This document shows, piece after piece, positions 25,322 to 33,560 of a DNA stretch of 64,000 bases. The DNA is from Microbacteriaceae bacterium (GTDB lineage Bacteria; Actinomycetota; Actinomycetes; Actinomycetales; Microbacteriaceae). The notes under the pieces are model-generated. The model saw only the letters and a program-made list of their open reading frames with translations. It did not search any database and had not been told where the DNA came from. Both the position numbers and the translations under genes were made by a program. Numbering within the stretch: position 1 is the first letter of the stretch; each line of letters opens with the position of its first letter. The DNA lies in NCBI GenBank assembly GCA_019638805.1, contig JAHBTA010000002.1, positions 248,001-312,000 of the forward strand, in the 5' to 3' direction.

Positions 25322-26067
25322 CGCGCTGTCCATCCGCCGTCCATGACGTGCGAGGTGCCCGTGACCATGCCCGCGGTCTCGCCGCACAGCCAGAGCACCT
25401 GATCGGCGACCTCCTCGGGCTCGATGAGGCGCTTGATGACCGACTCGGTCAGCATGACCTTCTCGACCACCTCCGACTCGGGGATGCCGTGCGCCCGCGC
25501 CTGGTCGGCGATCTGCTTCTGCACGAGCGCCGTGCGCACGTAGCCGGGGTTGACGCAATTGCTCGTGACGCCGTGCGGGCCGCCCTCGAGAGCCGTGACC
25601 TTGGAGAGCCCCTCGATGGCGTGCTTGGCCGTCACGTAGGCGACCTTGTACGTGCTCGCGCGCAGTCCGTGCACCGAGCTCAGGTGCACGATGCGACCCC
25701 AGCCGCGCTCGTACATGCCCGGCAGCACCGCGCGCGTGAGCAGGAAGGGCGTCGTGACCATGAGGTCGAGCATGCGGCGGAAGACTGCCGGGTCGAACTG
25801 CGGGATGGGCGCGACGGACTGGATACCCGCGTTGTCGATCAGGATGTCGGCGTCCAATTCCAGCGCGCCCACGGCATCCGGGTCCGCCAGATCGATCACG
25901 AGGGAGTCGCCCCCGACCTCGCGGGCCGTGGCGTCGGCGCGCTCCGCGTCCAGGTCGGCGATCGTGACGTGCGCCCCGGCGTCGGCCAGTGCGAGGGCGC
26001 AGGCCCGGCCGATGCCGGCGGCCCCGCCCGTGACGACGGCCCGGCGGTCCGCCAGATCGATGCCCAT
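25318..26067 (-). CDS. 3-hydroxybutyrate dehydrogenase-like SDR
   Basis: Short-chain dehydrogenase that most resembles D-3-hydroxybutyrate dehydrogenase (3-hydroxybutyrate to acetoacetate with NAD). The 249-residue protein has the VTGGAAGIGRA cofactor motif near residue 12, DNAGIQ, the catalytic serine in HLSSVHGL, and the Tyr-Lys pair in YVTAKHAIEGLSK. CVNPGYVRTALVQKQI is also typical of this subgroup. The ATG at 26067 is preferred over an adjacent GTG because TAATGT lies exactly 6 nt upstream. It is divergent from a LysR regulator, the probable controller. Confidence 0.85.
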   Translation of the reverse strand: MGIDLADRRAVVTGGAAGIGRACALALADAGAHVTIADLDAERADATAREVGGDSLVIDLADPDAVGALELDADILIDNAGIQSVAPIPQFDPAVFRRMLDLMVTTPFLLTRAVLPGMYERGWGRIVHLSSVHGLRASTYKVAYVTAKHAIEGLSKVTALEGGPHGVTSNCVNPGYVRTALVQKQIADQARAHGIPESEVVEKVMLTESVIKRLIEPEEVADQVLWLCGETAGMVTGTSHVMDGGWTAR

Positions 26068-26073
26068 CACTGC

Positions 26074-26126
26074 ACATTAGTGCCGATATGGCCCGCTTTC
26101 CCCGGGCATGATTATGCAATTATGCA
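26074..26126. promoter_or_regulatory. Divergent control region with tandem ATTATGCA repeats
   Basis: The spacer between the dehydrogenase operon and the LysR gene contains a TAATGT -10 box for the operon (26074-26079, minus strand) and two back-to-back copies of ATTATGCA at 26111-26126. The repeat lies next to the LysR start, in an AT-rich island. It is a candidate binding site for the LysR protein. Confidence 0.5.
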
Positions 26127-26129
26127 GAT

Positions 26130-27062
26130 GTGGATGATCGATTCGGAACACCGCCCCTGAGCGCCGACGACCTGCTCGTGCTGCTCGAGGTGTCGCGAGC
26201 CGGGCGATACACGACCGCAGCGCGATCCCTGGGGCTCAACCACACGACCATCGCGCGACGCATTGCCGCGCTCGAGGCCGAACTCGGCGGGCGGGTGCTC
26301 ACGCGCGTGGGCGCCGGATGGGTGCCGACCGTGCTCGGGGAACGGGCGGTCACGGCCGCCGAGCACATCGAGCGGGCCGTCGCGCCGCTCTCGGGCGGCG
26401 CGCACGACGATCGGCTCTCGGGCGAGATCCGGCTCACGGCCACCGACGGCTTCAGCGGGTTCATCGCGTCGCCGGCCATGGTGGCCCTGCAGCGCGACCA
26501 CCCGGGCATGAGCCTCGCCATCGTGACCGGGACCCGCACCGCATCCCAGCAGCGCACCGGTACCGATCTCGAGGTCGTCGTCGGCCGCCCCCAGGTGGGA
26601 AGGGCGGAGGCGATCCTGCTGGGCGAGTACGCACTCGGCGTCTACGCGAGTCGCGCGTACCTGGAGCGCGAGGGTGCCCCCCGCACTCCCGAGGACCTGA
26701 CCGGCCGCCCCCTCGTCTACTTCATCGAATCGCTCCTGCAGGTGGACGTGCTGGACGACGCGCGCCGGGCGATCCCCGCCATGGTCGATGCCGTGACGAG
26801 TACCAACGTGTACGTCCACGTCATGGCCACGCGGGCCGGGGCCGGCTTCGGGCTGCTGCCCGCCTTTCTCGCCGACCCGGTCGACGACCTCGTGCGGGTG
26901 CTGCCCGGTGAGATCGAGACCCGCCTGCCGTACTGGCTCGTCGCCCGGCCCGAGGCGCTGCGCCGGCCCGGCGTCGCGGCGTTCGTCCGTGCACTGCACG
27001 AGCGCATGGCCGAGGTGCGCCCGGCGCTGTTGGGCCTGGGGGCGAGCGCTACAGGAAGCTGA
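26130..27062 (+). CDS. LysR-family transcriptional regulator
   Basis: A 310-residue LTTR. The N-terminal winged helix-turn-helix (LSADDLLVLLEVSRAGRYTTAARSLG, then HTTIARRIAALEAELG, about residues 10-56) is followed by the periplasmic-binding-protein-like effector domain. The spacing and divergent arrangement suggest control of the adjacent 3-hydroxybutyrate dehydrogenase/hydrolase operon and of itself. GTG at 26130 is chosen; an out-of-frame ATG lies 2 nt earlier. Its 3' end overlaps the 3' end of rseP by 14 bp (convergent). Confidence 0.85.
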   Translation: MDDRFGTPPLSADDLLVLLEVSRAGRYTTAARSLGLNHTTIARRIAALEAELGGRVLTRVGAGWVPTVLGERAVTAAEHIERAVAPLSGGAHDDRLSGEIRLTATDGFSGFIASPAMVALQRDHPGMSLAIVTGTRTASQQRTGTDLEVVVGRPQVGRAEAILLGEYALGVYASRAYLEREGAPRTPEDLTGRPLVYFIESLLQVDVLDDARRAIPAMVDAVTSTNVYVHVMATRAGAGFGLLPAFLADPVDDLVRVLPGEIETRLPYWLVARPEALRRPGVAAFVRALHERMAEVRPALLGLGASATGS

Positions 27063-28377
27063 TCGGGTTCACGATGTCGGCGTAGATCAGGAGGAGCGTC
27101 ATGACCGCCAGAACCCCCGTGACGACGAGCGTGATGGGCACCAGGCGCGCCGTGTCGACCGGCCCGGGGTCCGGGCGCCCGCGCAGCTTCGCAATGCGGC
27201 GCCGCAATCCCTCCCAGAGCGCGCCCGCGATGTGCCCGCCGTCCAGAGGCAGCAGCGGGATCAGGTTGAAGACGAAGAGCGCGACGTTGAGGCTCGCGAG
27301 CATGCCGGTCAGCTGCGCGATCCGGTTGATGATCGGAGCCTCCTGGTAGCTCGTGATCTCGCCCGCCAGCCGTCCGATCCCCACGACCCCGATCGGGCCG
27401 TTCGGATCGCGCTCGCCGCCGCCGAACGCGGCCTCCCCCACCTGCCAGAGCCGCTGCGGAAGCGTCACGATGATCTTCGCCACGGCGACGATGTTGTCGC
27501 CCACCGCGGGCAGGACCGTCGTCACGGGCTGCGGCACGTTGACGTAGGCGGGCGAGATGCCGACGATTCCGACCTCCTCGGTGACCGGGTCCCCGTTCTC
27601 ATCGCGCACGATCTCGCCGTTCTCGTCGTACACCGGCCGTTGCGTCGGCTCGGGGGTCAGAGTCAGACTCACCTCGGCACCGGCGCGCTCGACCACCAGG
27701 GTCACGGGCGTCCCCGCCGAGGAGCGGATGACCTCGGTCGCGGTCGTCCAGTCCGCCGCGGGCTGCCCGTTGACGCTCACGATCGTGTCGCCCGCCTGAA
27801 CGCCCGCGGCCGCTGCGGGCGAGGGCTGGTCGTCATCGGCGCACTCGGTCCGATCGCTCGTGGCCGGGATGATGCACTCCGACACGCTTCCGACGGTGAG
27901 CGAGACCTGCGGGAGCCCGAAGCCGCAGATCACGACCGCGTAGAGGACGACCGCGATGACCAGGTTCATGAACGGCCCGCCGAGCATGACCACGATGCGC
28001 TTCCACACCGGCAGCTTGTAGAAGACGCGGTCCTCGTCCCCCGGCGTGATGGTGTCCGCGGACGAGGTGCGCGCGTCCTGCACGAGAGTGTCGAAGAACC
28101 CGGTGGATGCCGTGCGCGCCTTCCCGCCTTGGCGTGCGGGCGGGAACATCCCGGCCATCGAGATGTAGCCGCCGAGCGGGATGGCCTTGATGCCGTACTC
28201 GGTCTCGCCGCGCTTGCGCTTCCAGAGGGTCGGCCCGAAGCCGATCATGTACTGACCCACCTTGACGCCGAACCTCTTGGCCGGAATCAGATGCCCGAGC
28301 TCGTGCAGCCCGATCGACACGGCGAGTCCCACCAGGATCAGCAGGATGCCCAGCACGTACAGGACCACGGTTTCCAC
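27049..28377 (-). CDS. rseP: RseP/Rip-type site-2 metalloprotease
   Basis: Membrane zinc protease of the M50 family, which cleaves membrane-embedded anti-sigma factors and other substrates. In mycobacteria the homologue is Rip1. The 442-residue protein has the HELGH zinc motif in the first membrane helix (about residues 25-29), a PDZ domain (about 190-260, with AGVQAGDTIVSVNGQ), and the NLIPLLPLDGGHIAG motif supplying the third ligand. Membrane helices lie near 5-24, 133-155, 355-380 and 415-435. GTG at 28377 is supported by TACCCT 7 nt upstream. In this family the gene usually sits between dxr and ispG; here a DUF2330 gene separates it from dxr. Confidence 0.92.
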   Translation of the reverse strand: METVVLYVLGILLILVGLAVSIGLHELGHLIPAKRFGVKVGQYMIGFGPTLWKRKRGETEYGIKAIPLGGYISMAGMFPPARQGGKARTASTGFFDTLVQDARTSSADTITPGDEDRVFYKLPVWKRIVVMLGGPFMNLVIAVVLYAVVICGFGLPQVSLTVGSVSECIIPATSDRTECADDDQPSPAAAAGVQAGDTIVSVNGQPAADWTTATEVIRSSAGTPVTLVVERAGAEVSLTLTPEPTQRPVYDENGEIVRDENGDPVTEEVGIVGISPAYVNVPQPVTTVLPAVGDNIVAVAKIIVTLPQRLWQVGEAAFGGGERDPNGPIGVVGIGRLAGEITSYQEAPIINRIAQLTGMLASLNVALFVFNLIPLLPLDGGHIAGALWEGLRRRIAKLRGRPDPGPVDTARLVPITLVVTGVLAVMTLLLIYADIVNPISFL

Positions 28378-28384
28378 GTGCGTC

Positions 28385-28390
28385 AGGGTA
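28385..28390 (-). promoter_or_regulatory. -10 box of rseP
   Basis: TACCCT on the minus strand with a 7-nt gap to the rseP GTG. Confidence 0.45.
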
Positions 28391-28449
28391 CGTGACGACG
28401 CCTGGGAACGCGGCCTCCCCGTTCGGGGCGACGCGTGGCGGCGACCCGG

Positions 28450-29493
28450 CTAGGCCCGCCCGGTCCGCTCGGGCCGGAAGGCGCGGGCGATGAGCGAGCC
28501 GATCGCGATGAGCACCACGATCCCGGAGGCCGCCCCCAGGATCACCACCACCCCGAACGGCACCCCGAAGACGGTGACCGGTCGCGAGGTCGTGTAGGCC
28601 GGTTGCAGGGGCTCGTCGTCCCCGGCCTGGACGACCACGAGATCCCCCGGGATCTGGGTCGCGGGCGAGGAGAAGTAGAGGTCCACGACCGTCAGATAGC
28701 GCCCGAGGTCGTCGAACCCGCCCGGTGCCTGGCCCGCCCACACGGTCTGCTCCCCCTGCAGCACGGGCCCGGGGTCGTCGAGCCCGGCAACCCGTGCGCG
28801 GTGGTCCTGGAAGATGTACAGCCGCGCCTGCTGGGTGGTCGTGGCGTACCGCGACAGGTCCATCGGATAGACCAGCTGGTCGGTATCGAAGGTGAACCGG
28901 ATCGGATCCAGCCCGCCCGAGAGCGGCACGTCGCTCGTGAGCTTGAGTGCCACGAAGTACCAGCCGCGCTCGACGTAGTCGCCGAGCCCCGCGGCGATCT
29001 CGTCGCGCAGGGCGTAGCCGTTCTCGTCGAGCCAGTCGGTCAGGCCCTGCGCGTCGGACGCCTCCAGCGTGGTGGCCTCGACCGGCCCAAGCTGCACCTG
29101 ATCGAGCACGTTCGGCGGACCACCGGCGGTCGCGCCGTCGCCACCGTCGCCCGCCCACCAGTCGTCGACCACGACCTCCTTGGGAGCGATGGCCTCCTCG
29201 AGCCCGACGAAGGTCTCGCGATCACCGGCCGTCACGGTCGCGGGCGACGGCGTCGGGAACACGAGCCCCATATCCTCGGCGTCGGTCAGCATGTCCAGCA
29301 GGAGCTCGATGCGCTCCTGCGTGCCGTCCCAGGACAGGATCGCGTGCTCCTTGTCCACGATGACGTCGACGCCCGGCCGCGGCGCGGGCGCCCCGCACGC
29401 GCACGCGGATGCCGGTGCCGCCACCTGGAGCCCGATCAGCACGGCGGCCGCGGGCAGGACGGCGAGGAAGCGGCTCGCGCGCGGAGACCTCAT
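28450..29493 (-). CDS. DUF2330 membrane-anchored extracellular protein
   Basis: A 347-residue protein with a signal peptide ([21 protein letters not shown], cleavage near ASACACG), a cysteine pair CACG at the mature N-terminus and a C-terminal membrane helix (about 310-335) followed by a basic tail. The body ([40 protein letters not shown]) matches my memory of DUF2330 proteins, which have no established function. The ATG at 29493 overlaps the dxr stop (ATGA), so it is co-translated with dxr. It stands between dxr and rseP. Confidence 0.78.
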   Translation of the reverse strand: MRSPRASRFLAVLPAAAVLIGLQVAAPASACACGAPAPRPGVDVIVDKEHAILSWDGTQERIELLLDMLTDAEDMGLVFPTPSPATVTAGDRETFVGLEEAIAPKEVVVDDWWAGDGGDGATAGGPPNVLDQVQLGPVEATTLEASDAQGLTDWLDENGYALRDEIAAGLGDYVERGWYFVALKLTSDVPLSGGLDPIRFTFDTDQLVYPMDLSRYATTTQQARLYIFQDHRARVAGLDDPGPVLQGEQTVWAGQAPGGFDDLGRYLTVVDLYFSSPATQIPGDLVVVQAGDDEPLQPAYTTSRPVTVFGVPFGVVVILGAASGIVVLIAIGSLIARAFRPERTGRA

Positions 29494-30566
29494 GCCATCA
29501 GTATGGCGTCCGCGCTCGCGCGAGCCCAGAGTTCGGCGTCGAGCACTCCCGCCAGACTCAGCTCTCCGGGTTCGTGGGCGTCCACGACGCGCTCGATCGT
29601 GTCCACGATCTCCGGCCACGCGATCCGCCCGGCGTGGAAGGCCGCGACCGCCTGCTCGTTCGCGGCGTTGTACACAGCCGGGTAGGTCGCCCCGGCCTCG
29701 CCCACGCGCTTGGCCAGGCGCACCGCCGGGAAGGCGTCGTCGTCGAGCGGCTCGAAGGTCCAGGCGTGCGCGGTCGTCCAATCCAGCGGAACGCCCACCC
29801 CCGGAACGCGGTCCGGCCAGGCCAGGCCGAGCGAGATCGGCAGGCGCATGTCGGGAGGACTCGCCTGCGCGATGGTCGAGCCGTCCGTGAACTCGACCAT
29901 CGAGTGCACGACCGACTGCGGGTGCACGGTCACCTCGATGCGGTCGTACGGCACCCCGAACAGCAGGTGCGCCTCGATGATCTCGAGCCCCTTGTTGACC
30001 AGGGTCGAGGAGTTCGTGGTCACCACGAGCCCCATGTCCCAGGTGGGATGCGCGAGCGCCTCCGCGGGCGTCACGGCTTCCAGAGACGCCCGGTCGCGAC
30101 CCCGGAACGGGCCCCCCGACGCGGTGAGCACGAGACGGCGGACCTCCTCCGGGGCGCCGGCGCGCAGCGCCTGCGCGAGTGCGGAGTGCTCGGAATCGAC
30201 CGGGACGATCTGCCCGGGGCGCGCGGCCGATGTGACGAGCTCGCCCCCCACGATGAGGCTCTCCTTGTTGGCAAGCGCCAGGACGGTACCGGTCTCGAGC
30301 GCGGCCATGGTCGCGGCCAGGCCCACCGATCCGGTGATGCCGTTGAGCACCACGTCGGCCGGGGTGTCCCGGACGAGCGCCACCGCATCCTCGATGCCCA
30401 GAGCGGTGCGCGTCACGCCCAGCTGGCGCGCCTGCGCGGCCAGGCCCTCGGCATCGGTGCCCGCGGCCAGGCCCACGACCTCGAACCGATCGGGGTTCGC
30501 GCGGATCACATCGATCGCCTGCGTGCCGATCGACCCGGTGGAGCCGAGGATGACGACGCGACGCAT
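29490..30566 (-). CDS. dxr: 1-deoxy-D-xylulose 5-phosphate reductoisomerase
   Basis: Second enzyme of the MEP pathway, NADPH- and metal-dependent. The 358-residue protein has the [15 protein letters not shown] cofactor motif (residues 7-21), the [12 protein letters not shown] segment, the metal/substrate-binding [10 protein letters not shown], the flexible-loop and signature ASGGPFRG and HPTWDMG, and the C-terminal [11 protein letters not shown]. Slightly shorter than E. coli Dxr (398) but normal in actinobacteria. ATG at 30566 is supported by TAGGCT 6 nt upstream. It is coupled to the DUF2330 gene and is upstream of rseP. Confidence 0.95.
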   Translation of the reverse strand: MRRVVILGSTGSIGTQAIDVIRANPDRFEVVGLAAGTDAEGLAAQARQLGVTRTALGIEDAVALVRDTPADVVLNGITGSVGLAATMAALETGTVLALANKESLIVGGELVTSAARPGQIVPVDSEHSALAQALRAGAPEEVRRLVLTASGGPFRGRDRASLEAVTPAEALAHPTWDMGLVVTTNSSTLVNKGLEIIEAHLLFGVPYDRIEVTVHPQSVVHSMVEFTDGSTIAQASPPDMRLPISLGLAWPDRVPGVGVPLDWTTAHAWTFEPLDDDAFPAVRLAKRVGEAGATYPAVYNAANEQAVAAFHAGRIAWPEIVDTIERVVDAHEPGELSLAGVLDAELWARASADAILMA

Positions 30567-30572
30567 GCTGCG

Positions 30573-30578
30573 AGCCTA
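30573..30578 (-). promoter_or_regulatory. -10 box of dxr
   Basis: TAGGCT on the minus strand, 6 nt before the dxr ATG. Confidence 0.5.
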
Positions 30579-30582
30579 GGAG

Positions 30583-30646
30583 TTCGCTCAGCCGATCGAG
30601 TGTCTCGATGCAGATTCGCTCAGCTGATCGAGACGATCTCGATCAC
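30583..30646. repeat. 32-bp tandem duplication covering the 3' end of the FKBP gene
   Basis: TTCGCTCAGCCGATCGAG (30583-30600) recurs with one mismatch at 30615-30632, followed by similar flanks (TCTCGAT). The second copy contains the stop and last codons of the FKBP gene; the first lies in the spacer. The period is 32 bp. It looks like a decayed tandem duplication. Confidence 0.6.
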
Positions 30647-31582
30647 GAACAGCAGGGTCTGGCCGCCGAGCGGGTGCGCGGAGGCGTCGGTTCCGTAGGC
30701 CAGCTCAGGCGGGATGCTCACGAGCAGTTTCACACCGACCCGCTGCCCCACGATCGCGGCCGTGAACCCCGGCACGTACTGTCCAGCGGGCAGCGCGATG
30801 GGGTCGCCCCCGTAGCTCTGGTCGAAGACCTCGCCGGTGTCCCAGCTGGTGCCCTGGTAGTCCAGCTGCGGGGAGTCGGCCTTGGTCACGACCTCACCGT
30901 CGCCCTCCTCGAGGACGCTCATGACGAGCTCGGCGGGCGGGCCGCTCGCGGGCAGCGTCACGACGGGCGCCCCGTCCGATCCGAACTCGACCTCCGGGAC
31001 GTTCTCCGTCCACTCGGCGGGCACGAGTTGCTCGACCGGCGCGACGACGTCGAGCACGAAGACCAGGGCGGTATCCGCACCGATCCCGAGGCTCGTGTTG
31101 CCCGTCTCGCCGAACGCGTCGGCGGGGGGCACGACGCTCACGATGCGCGAGCCGATGTTCGAGCATCGGACGGTCTTGACCAGTCCCGGGATATAGGCCT
31201 TCTCGTCGACGATCATGTCGAGCAGTCCGCCCTCGTCGTAGCCGGTCGAGTCGATGAGCTCACCGGTGTCGCCGTTGTAGAGCGTGAAGTGCACGCGCAC
31301 CTCGGCGCCGTCCTGCACCTCGGCGCCATCCCCCTCGATGAGCACGGTGCGCTGAAGCGCCGTCACCGAGACGGGGGCGGAGAAGTCCACCTCGGGCTCG
31401 GTGTCGAAGTCGCCGGAGACCGAGATCGCGTCCGACACCGGGCCGTTGGGAGAACAGGCCACGGGGGTGTCGGTACCGATCGTGCCGGGTTCTGTGGGCG
31501 GCTCCTCCTCCTGCGTGCAGGCGGCGACGCTCAGGGCGAGCACGGGAGCGAGGGCGATGGCCATGAGGCGCGAGGGACGCAT
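30620..31582 (-). CDS. Tandem-FKBP peptidyl-prolyl isomerase lipoprotein
   Basis: A 320-residue extracytoplasmic protein-folding factor. The N-terminus is a lipoprotein signal with lipobox LSVAAC (cysteine near residue 22). Two FKBP-type domains follow. The first (about 90-200) has VHFTLYNGDTGELIDST and DMIVDEKAYIPGLVKTV. The second (about 225-320) has DYQGTSWDTGEVFDQSY, YVPGFTAAIVGQRVGVKLLVSIPPELAYG and GQTLLFVIEIV, and keeps more of the active-site pattern. The ATG at 31582 is chosen because it gives a compact signal peptide; another ATG 18 nt upstream is possible. It is divergent from the HEMLH protein gene. Confidence 0.85.
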   Translation of the reverse strand: MRPSRLMAIALAPVLALSVAACTQEEEPPTEPGTIGTDTPVACSPNGPVSDAISVSGDFDTEPEVDFSAPVSVTALQRTVLIEGDGAEVQDGAEVRVHFTLYNGDTGELIDSTGYDEGGLLDMIVDEKAYIPGLVKTVRCSNIGSRIVSVVPPADAFGETGNTSLGIGADTALVFVLDVVAPVEQLVPAEWTENVPEVEFGSDGAPVVTLPASGPPAELVMSVLEEGDGEVVTKADSPQLDYQGTSWDTGEVFDQSYGGDPIALPAGQYVPGFTAAIVGQRVGVKLLVSIPPELAYGTDASAHPLGGQTLLFVIEIVSIS

Positions 31583-31634
31583 CCGCCCATCCTGACGCAT
31601 CCCGCCTGGGACTGCGCCCCACGCGGGCGCTGTC

Positions 31635-31640
31635 TAGGCT
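31635..31640 (+). promoter_or_regulatory. -10 box for the HEMLH protein gene
   Basis: TAGGCT, 7 nt before the ATG at 31648; leaderless layout. Confidence 0.5.
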
Positions 31641-31647
31641 CGAAGCC

Positions 31648-32682
31648 ATGACCGCCCTCGGGCAGCTCACTCCGACCCCGCTCCCGCCCGTCCGGCCGCG
31701 CCGCTGGCCGCTCGCGCTGGGGATCGTGAGCGCGCTCATGATCGTCGCGGTCCTGCTCGTGCTCTCGCCCTGGGATCGGGCGCGCGGCCAGTGGCTGCAG
31801 GACCAGTGGACGGTGCTCACCCAGCCCTCGCCCGAGGAGATCCAGGCGATCGCGGACGCCACCGGCATGAGCGATGAGGGGCGACTGATCTTCCTGGCCT
31901 CGACGCCCGAGATCGAGGACGCGGACGCCTTCAACGACGACTGCGCGGTGGAGTCCCAAGGCACGCTCGGATGCTTCGACGGCACCGACATCTACATCTT
32001 CAAGGTCACGGATCCGCGCCTGCAGGGCACCATCGAGGTCACCGGCGCGCATGAGATGCTGCACGCCGCCTATCAGCGGCTCTCGCGGGAGGAGCGCGCC
32101 GAGATCGACGCGCTCGTGCAGCAGGCGGTCGCCGCCATCCCGGAGGACGACCCGGTCTTCTCCGATATGAGCCTGTACCCGAAGTCGCAGTGGCCCGACG
32201 AGTGGCACTCCCGACTCGGCACCGAGTTCGCCGATCTGCCGCCCGCGCTCGAGGAGCACTACGCGCGCTACTTCGACGACCGCTCGCTCGTGCTGGCGCT
32301 CGACGAGCAGTCCACGGCGCTCCTGGACGAGCTCGAAGCGCAACTGGACGAGCTCTCGGCCCGCATCGACGAGCTGGATGCCGAGATCACCCGCCGCCAG
32401 GAGGCCTACGACACGGCGCTGGCGGCCTACGAGTCGGACGTGGACTCCTTCAACGCGCGCGCTGACGCGGGCGACTTCGATAGCCAGGCCCAGTTCGACC
32501 GCGAGCGCGCCGCCCTCGTGAAGCGTCAGAAGGCGCTCGAGGCCGAGCGCGTCGCGGTCAACGACCTGGTGGACGAGTACAACGAATTGCTCGACCGGCT
32601 CTCCGCCGTCGACGCCGACTATGCGGAGCTGTACGAGAGCCTGGACAGCACGGCGCCCAGCGCCGGCAGCCCGGACGGCTGA
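31648..32682 (+). CDS. Membrane-anchored putative zinc metallopeptidase with coiled coil
   Basis: A 344-residue protein I cannot assign to a named family. One membrane helix (about 22-40) anchors it with the bulk outside. Residues 133-141 read GAHEMLHAA, an HExxH zinc-binding motif, and E193 in LGTEFADLP is a plausible third ligand. C99 and C109 could form a disulfide. Residues about 222-330 form a long charged coiled coil (LLDELEAQLDELSARIDELDAEI and ERAALVKRQKALEAERVAVN). This could be a surface protease whose coiled coil contacts the envelope, but activity is inferred only from the motif. ATG at 31648 agrees with the -10 spacing. Confidence 0.7.
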   Translation: MTALGQLTPTPLPPVRPRRWPLALGIVSALMIVAVLLVLSPWDRARGQWLQDQWTVLTQPSPEEIQAIADATGMSDEGRLIFLASTPEIEDADAFNDDCAVESQGTLGCFDGTDIYIFKVTDPRLQGTIEVTGAHEMLHAAYQRLSREERAEIDALVQQAVAAIPEDDPVFSDMSLYPKSQWPDEWHSRLGTEFADLPPALEEHYARYFDDRSLVLALDEQSTALLDELEAQLDELSARIDELDAEITRRQEAYDTALAAYESDVDSFNARADAGDFDSQAQFDRERAALVKRQKALEAERVAVNDLVDEYNELLDRLSAVDADYAELYESLDSTAPSAGSPDG

Positions 32683-32686
32683 GGCT

Positions 32687-32998
32687 TCAGGCGGCCATCG
32701 CGACCGTGTCGCCGGTCTCGGGCCGGGTTCCCGCGAGCTCGTGCCTGTCCTGGCGCGCGCCGGTCAGGTCGATGACCGCGGCCTCGGCCGTGACCTCGTG
32801 CAGCAGGTCGAGAACGGTCATGTCGAGCGCCCGGCAGATCACCGCCAGGATCTCGCTCGACGCCTCCTTGCGGCCGCGCTCGATCTCGGAGAGGTAGGGC
32901 ATGGAGATGCGCGCCGCGTCGGCCACCGTGCGCAGGGTGAGCGCGCGATCCTGACGGATGCGGCGCAGCGTCTGGCCGATCGCATGCCTGAGCAACAT
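32687..32998 (-). CDS. ClgR-like XRE-family regulator
   Basis: A 103-residue helix-turn-helix protein. Residues 8-62 form the HTH ([40 protein letters not shown]). The [15 protein letters not shown] stretch is characteristic of ClgR/PopR regulators, which in actinobacteria activate clp protease and other proteostasis genes. The C-terminal tail ends in AMAA; an Ala-Ala end in ClgR proteins is associated with ClpP-dependent turnover. Leaderless start: TAGGGT lies 6 nt before the ATG. Its target genes are not visible here. Confidence 0.75.
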   Translation of the reverse strand: MLLRHAIGQTLRRIRQDRALTLRTVADAARISMPYLSEIERGRKEASSEILAVICRALDMTVLDLLHEVTAEAAVIDLTGARQDRHELAGTRPETGDTVAMAA

Positions 32999-33004
32999 GG
33001 AACG

Positions 33005-33010
33005 ACCCTA
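33005..33010 (-). promoter_or_regulatory. -10 box of the ClgR-like gene
   Basis: TAGGGT on the minus strand, 6 nt before the ATG. Confidence 0.5.
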
Positions 33011-33037
33011 ATCGCGACGACCGACGTCGCGGGCGCC

Positions 33038-33523
33038 TCACCCGCCGGATTCGCTCTGGGCGGACACCCGGATCTCGGGCTCGTGGTGCACCGGGAAGTT
33101 GACGCTCGCGGCGATGAAGCACAGCCGGCTCGCCTCGGCGTGCAGGGTGCGCGCCAGGTCCGGGTCGCCGGATGAGATGGTCACCACCGGTCGCAGCGTC
33201 ACCTCCGTGAAGCGCCCACCCTGCCCCTCCGTGCGCATGGTCCCGGTCGCGGCGTCGGTATACGCCTCGACCACGATGCCGTTCTGGGTGGCCACGTGGA
33301 GGTAGCTCAGCAGGTGGCACTGGCTGAGGGCGACGATGAGCTGCTCCTCGGGGTTCCAGCGCGCGGCATCGCCGTGGAAGACCCTGGCGCTGGAGCCCGC
33401 GATGTCGGCCTTCCCCTCGGCGCTCACCACGACATCCCTGCCGTACTCGCGGTAGCCGGACGTCCCCGTCCCACGGTTCCCGATCCACTCGACACCGACC
33501 GCGAAATGGTGGTCGTTCTGCAC
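33038..33523 (-). CDS. OsmC-family peroxiredoxin-like protein
   Basis: A 161-residue OsmC/Ohr-superfamily protein, thought to reduce organic hydroperoxides with two reactive cysteines. The first cysteine is in ALSQCHLLSYLHVA (near residue 68) and the second in ASRLCFIAASVN (near 134). NPEEQLIVALSQ is the standard sequence before the first. GTG at 33523 is preceded by an AGAAGGGA Shine-Dalgarno. It is divergent from gabT, and 39 bp upstream of the ClgR-like gene on the same strand. Confidence 0.85.
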   Translation of the reverse strand: MQNDHHFAVGVEWIGNRGTGTSGYREYGRDVVVSAEGKADIAGSSARVFHGDAARWNPEEQLIVALSQCHLLSYLHVATQNGIVVEAYTDAATGTMRTEGQGGRFTEVTLRPVVTISSGDPDLARTLHAEASRLCFIAASVNFPVHHEPEIRVSAQSESGG

Positions 33524-33548
33524 AATGGGTCCCTTCTCTCGGCCGAAC

Positions 33549-33554
33549 TAGACT
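33549..33554 (+). promoter_or_regulatory. -10 box of gabT
   Basis: TAGACT, 6 nt before the gabT ATG; leaderless layout. Confidence 0.5.
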
Positions 33555-33560
33555 GACCGC

